Assembly: GCA_017979445.1 (NCBI GenBank)
Contig: CM030715.1
Span: 33,291,756-33,355,755 of the forward strand
DNA from: Akebia trifoliata
Lineage: Eukaryota; Streptophyta; Magnoliopsida; Ranunculales; Lardizabalaceae
Reading direction: 5' to 3'
Length of the DNA stretch: 64,000 bases
Within the stretch, counting starts at the first letter, position 1; each line of letters starts with the position of its first letter. Below, piece by piece: positions 60,210 through 64,000 of this stretch. The notes beneath the pieces were generated by a model, which saw only the letters and a program-made list of their open reading frames with translations, searched no databases and had not been told where the DNA came from. Made by a program: the position numbers and the translations under genes.

Positions 60210-60420
60210 CTATTATTATTATTATTATTTTTTTTTTTCAACCCTTCATTTACTTGACAAAATTATCTACAATACACTAAAACAATGCTTTTTGGTAAGA
60301 GATTGAAGATGGGTATCTCAATCATTTCTTTATTAGTGTCTCATAAAAGACAGTGGTCAAGGGCTATCTAGGTCATTAGATTGAAAACCCAATGGATGTA
60401 TCAAATATTCACTAAAAGTT

Positions 60421-60459
<39 letters not shown>

Positions 60460-60461
<2 letters not shown>

Positions 60462-60816
60462 GAAATGTTCAGCAACAAACATTTGGCAAAACATTTTTCA
60501 AAACATGGGCTAGAGGTTTTGAAATGGGCTGATTTTTGGTGATGATGATCTCTACGGTGAGGAGATCATTATCACCACAAATCAGCCCATTCCAAAACTT
60601 CAAACCCCATCAAAAATGATTTCAAAAAAATGGACAGTCCACGATTTTTCAACTTGTAAAATAGGACTAGAAGTTTTAGAATGGGCTGATTTTTGGTGAG
60701 GATAATCTCCTCAACGTAGAGATCATCATCACCAAAAGCCCATTACAAAACCTCTAACTCATGTTTTGAAAAATGTTTTGCCAAAATATTTGTCAAAATG
60801 TTTGTTGCTGAACGGG

Positions 60817-60820
<4 letters not shown>
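60460..60820. mobile_element. TA-targeting fold-back MITE (GGGAAATGTTCAGCA)
   Basis: It starts GGGAAATGTTCAGCAACAAA and ends ..TTGTTGCTGAACGGGACCC. It has two hairpins and is bounded by long (TA)n tracts (about 60424-60459 and 60821-60872). It has the same subfamily ends as the 16-20 kb array. Confidence 0.88.
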
Positions 60821-60874
<54 letters not shown>

Positions 60875-60875
<1 letters not shown>

Positions 60876-61261
60876 GGACGATTTAACAGCCCTAAAGTTT
60901 GCCAAGTTTGGTGCCAAACATTTTTTGAAATATGGGTTAGAAGCTTTGGAATGAGCTGATTTTTTGTTAGGATAATCTCTACGATGAGGAGATCATCCTC
61001 AGCAAAAATCAGCCTATTCCAAAACTTCTAACCCCATCAAAAGTGATTTATAAAAATTGGACGATCCACGATTCTTCAACTTGTAAACTATGGTTAGAAG
61101 TTTCAAAATGAGCTGATTTTTTGTGAGGATGATCTTTTCACCATAGAGATCATCCTCACAAAAAATCAGCATATTCCAAAACTTCTAACCCCATCAAAAG
61201 TGATTTACAAAAATTGTTTGGTACCAAACTTGGCAAACTTTAGGGCTACCCAACCGCTCCC
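60875..61261. mobile_element. TA-targeting fold-back MITE (GGGACGATTTAACAGCCC)
   Basis: It starts GGGACGATTTAACAGCCCTA and ends ..TAGGGCTACCCAACCGCTCCC. It has two hairpins and a (TA)n tract on each side. Its termini match the copy at 35929, the one with the 8-bp duplication. Confidence 0.88.
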
Positions 61262-61589
61262 TATATATATATATATAAATCAACTAAAAAAATATGAGTT
61301 TTAAAGTGGAAAATCTTTGACGGATCCCCATCTTTCACATGCCAAATCCTTTCAATCCAATTTAAAATTTTCAATAGATTTTTTATATGAATATATACTT
61401 ATGTCACATTGCCACTAAGCTTTTTCTTACAAAATGATCCATACAATCTTGAAAATTTTAGATTAGATTTTTGCCTACATGTTGAGATTTTCTATTTAAG
61501 TGATTTGTTTATAAGTATATGCTTATATCCCACATGTTGAGAATTCTAGTTGACTCTGGATATAGCTTAAATCATGCATGATGGCTACG

Positions 61590-61745
61590 GTTCTAAGTCT
61601 CATCCCAGTTGTCTTGGTATCGACTTTCAACAAAAGAGTTGACAAGTTGTCTCAAAGACATGATTTGATTTGTTCAAATTCTAAACTTTTTTTTTTTTTT
61701 TTTTAAATTGCGTGTCCGAGACGTCAAAATGAGTTTTAAAACCAT
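61590..61745. repeat. Relative of the inverted-repeat element at 12283
   Basis: It contains GTTCTAAGTCTCATCC at one side and GACGTCAAAATGAGTTTTAA at the other, as in the ends of 12283-12508. The interior has a long T run. Confidence 0.4.
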
Positions 61746-62904
61746 GATGATAATGCTCAGCACGAATACATATATGCAAGGGATCCATCCCAGTCTTCTA
61801 GGAATGTAAAATTTCAATCCACCTATGAACCCCATAAGGACTTTTGTGATCTATGGACAAAAGTTCAAATCTAATGATAAAATAAAATTATTATACTTCA
61901 TAATTAGTCTTAACCACTATTTTTATCATTTTTAATAATGATTATTATACCTAATTAGGCCACAATACATTTTTTTAGGAGAATTTTATTGTTAATGAGA
62001 ATATTAAATTAGAAACTTTTATAGGAAATTAATAATGATGACGTGTCCATGTGATGAGCGTAATATATATTTTTTTCTTAGTAGTTTAGTTGTCCTTTAG
62101 TTTGGTGCTTTGTTCACCGGAAAATGATGCTCAAATCCATGTTTTTGGAGATATCAACACCCACTTAAAAAAATAAAAAATGATGGATGGATCCCATTTA
62201 TTTTAATACTTGGACTCCCTATTATAACTGATCATTTCAAATAAAAAATCCCTGTCAAGCAGGAAGACAAACTCGTCTGATTTTTCCATTTAGGGTTGAA
62301 AAAGCTTATATAAATCGTTACTTCGATCAATTTCAATAATGAAGGTTGGTTAATATTGAATTTTTAAAATCTATGTTTAGGGTTTAAAATCAATTTATTT
62401 CATTTATTTGAATCAAATGAATGATGCCCAAGAGATGCAACAAGGAGGGTTGTTACTCAATCAAATGTTCACAATGAGAATGAAATACAATAGTTTAGAA
62501 GTTTTAAATCGAACTTGTTAATTTCCATTCTATTTCTGTTTCATTTTTTCGTGTCTATCATAAAACCTAATGTTAACCCTGTACTTATGAAATTTTAGAA
62601 TATTGTTGACTTCACGTGAGGCACAATATCCAAATATTATCGACAAAAATAAGTCAGCATTATTGAGAAATTGTTGTCTTAGTTTGGGTGACATTATTTG
62701 GAAGATGTCACCCTTTTTTGAGCTACATGCTTTGGTAATTGTCACCTTAGTTTGGTCGACATTATATGTTTTTTTGCTTGGGTTATAGTACTTCAACCGA
62801 CTTAGATTTTGCATCCAAAGTTCAATGCACATTTCAAGATGATGGGGATTATGTAAGTAATTATACGATTTTGTTTTTTTAAGTTTAGTTTCTTATGTTG
62901 TTAT

Positions 62905-63160
62905 TGTTGAGTTTAGTCCCACATCGAACACAAATTGCCCTCTCTCTCTCTCCTTTTAAACTCTTGGACCTCTCCATTATTTGTCAATTGATTTTAAGTA
63001 AAACCCTCAAATTTATCATCTTGCTCTCCTCCACATCACTCAGTTCATAAGTCAACGTGCTTTGGCCCAATCTGACTCACATGTCCTTATAAGCTCCTGG
63101 GTCTCTCCACTCATTGCCAATTGATTTTGAGTTGAATCTCCAAATTTATTAGTTATTATG
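62905..63160. repeat. Possible LTR-type repeat (TGTTGAGTTTAGTCCCACATCG)
   Basis: It starts TGTTGAGTTTAGTCCCACAT; many plant LTR elements begin in this way (recalled). Two similar segments about 120 bp apart contain CTCTCCA..CAATTGATTTTRAGT, so there is an internal duplication. No partner LTR, PBS or PPT was found. Confidence 0.35.
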
Positions 63161-63396
63161 ATGCATAATAAACATTTAACATATACATTTCAATATAGGT
63201 TCTGTTATCAATTGAACATTCACAAGTTAATGAATCATTCAAAGAGCCTGATTTCATGGATGTATTCACCACAGATAAAGTGTGTTTTGTTATTTAAAAT
63301 TACTTTACTAAAAGATTAAATGGTGGTTTCGATTTTAATGTTTTATTAATTATTTATTCGCATGTCTTTGATTGCCTTGATAAATTGACTTAATGA

Positions 63397-63699
63397 GCTA
63401 GGGATATTGGAAAATTTGTTGGTACAATTGTTATTGTGTCAAAGATCAGACTTCAGTCATTGAGTAAAACACCTAGGATTACATATGATTGTGAAAGGGG
63501 TGAAAATTTTCTAAGGGAAAAAATTGAAAAGTACCTCAAAACGTGGTGGTTTTCCTTTCTCATTGCAAGGTATAAAACTACACTCAGCAACCAATGGAAG
63601 GTTTCTGTTGTTTATGATACCCACAACCATTCACTCTTCGAGAGTAATTTTGTACGTGGTTGTTTTATTATAGTGATTGTTTTTTGTGGGTCAATGTAA
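63397..63699 (+). pseudogene. Mutator-like (MULE, FAR1-type) transposase N-terminal fragment
   Basis: The open frame begins ARDIGKFVGTIVIV and continues through PRITYDCERGENF, YKTTLSNQWKVSVVYDTHNH and SLFES. C-E-R-G, the K-x-K-x-x-x-x-W-K-V-x-V pattern and the T-H-N-H ending are typical of the FAR1/GCM-like zinc-binding N-terminal domain of plant MULE transposases. The usual Cys-Pro-Phe is replaced by W-F-S-F, so a zinc ligand seems lost. There is a stop just upstream (63394) and the catalytic DDE region is not in the window. Confidence 0.7.
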
Positions 63700-63894
63700 T
63701 TTGTAAATAATTTTTTGAATGTGTGTTTTTTTTTATTTAAAATTTGCAGAAAATTTGAAGAAAGTTTGTTGCTTCAAAGTGAATGTTTGAAAGTTAGTTT
63801 GTTAAAAAAATTTGAAGAAAATACAGTGTCCAATTTCGTCTGACATTGACCAAAACATGTTAAATGACTCGGGTCAATAATTTTTATTTTTATA

Positions 63895-63970
63895 CAAACT
63901 CTCTGTCGACCAAAGTCATCTGATATCTTTCAAAACATGCCAGATGTACTCAGTCGACACAGAGAGTTTG
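63895..63970. repeat. Inverted repeat at the window end
   Basis: CAAACTCTCTGTCGAC (63895-63910) pairs with GTCGACACAGAGAGTTTG (63953-63970) except for a two-base bulge, with a 42-nt loop. CAAAACATG words in the loop repeat one upstream at 63851. It lies about 200 bp downstream of the MULE fragment. Confidence 0.6.
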
Positions 63971-64000
63971 CATACCCAAAAAATTTTTGTCGACCGAGTA

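Overview
This window is nuclear DNA from a flowering plant, most likely a eudicot. It is AT-rich. The genes have many short GT..AG introns and encode plant-specific or plastid-targeted proteins (chloroplast SRP receptor, CASP-like protein, COR27-like protein). Intergenic and intron space is full of small non-autonomous transposons and (TA)n microsatellites. The species cannot be named from the sequence alone.

Eight protein-coding genes can be supported, most with complete exon models that I assembled and frame-checked by hand. They are: a plant TMEM161-family membrane protein (8168-9562, minus, intronless); a short COR27/COR28-like clock and cold regulator (21052-24301, plus, 3 exons); chloroplast FtsY (26359-30656, plus, 11 exons); protein phosphatase-1 inhibitor 2 (31908-34511, minus); an ARFRP1-type Arf-like GTPase (38021-44647, plus); a hotdog-fold acyl-CoA thioesterase-like protein (45993-48828, minus, 3 exons); a CASP-like protein (49128-53146, minus, 3 exons); and UDP-glucose 4-epimerase (55774-59479, minus, 9 exons). 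Inhibitor-2 and ARFRP1 are divergent neighbours, an order I recall also being present in Arabidopsis.

Layout: 1-8.1 kb is repeat-rich with gene and retroelement relics. 8.1-9.6 kb is the TMEM161 gene. 9.8-16.2 kb is gene-free with several MITE-like relics. 16.2-20.3 kb is a striking array of nine fold-back transposons lying end to end, separated only by (TA)n tracts. 20.4-30.7 kb holds COR27-like and cpFtsY. 31.9-44.6 kb holds the divergent Inhibitor-2/ARFRP1 pair. 46-59.5 kb holds three minus-strand genes. 59.7-64 kb returns to fold-back elements and ends in a Mutator-like transposase fragment.

The most unusual items are: (1) a recent tandem duplication of about 2.2 kb in ARFRP1 that duplicates an exon exactly; (2) the TA-targeting, double-hairpin MITE family, whose one copy outside a TA tract shows an 8-bp target-site duplication, and which has a 1.09-kb long-TIR relative carrying CT-rich sequence; (3) a 320-bp LTR retrotransposon in miniature, with PBS and PPT, in an ARFRP1 intron; and (4) roughly 100-bp tRNA-derived SINEs with target-site duplications. 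The genes do not form one pathway.
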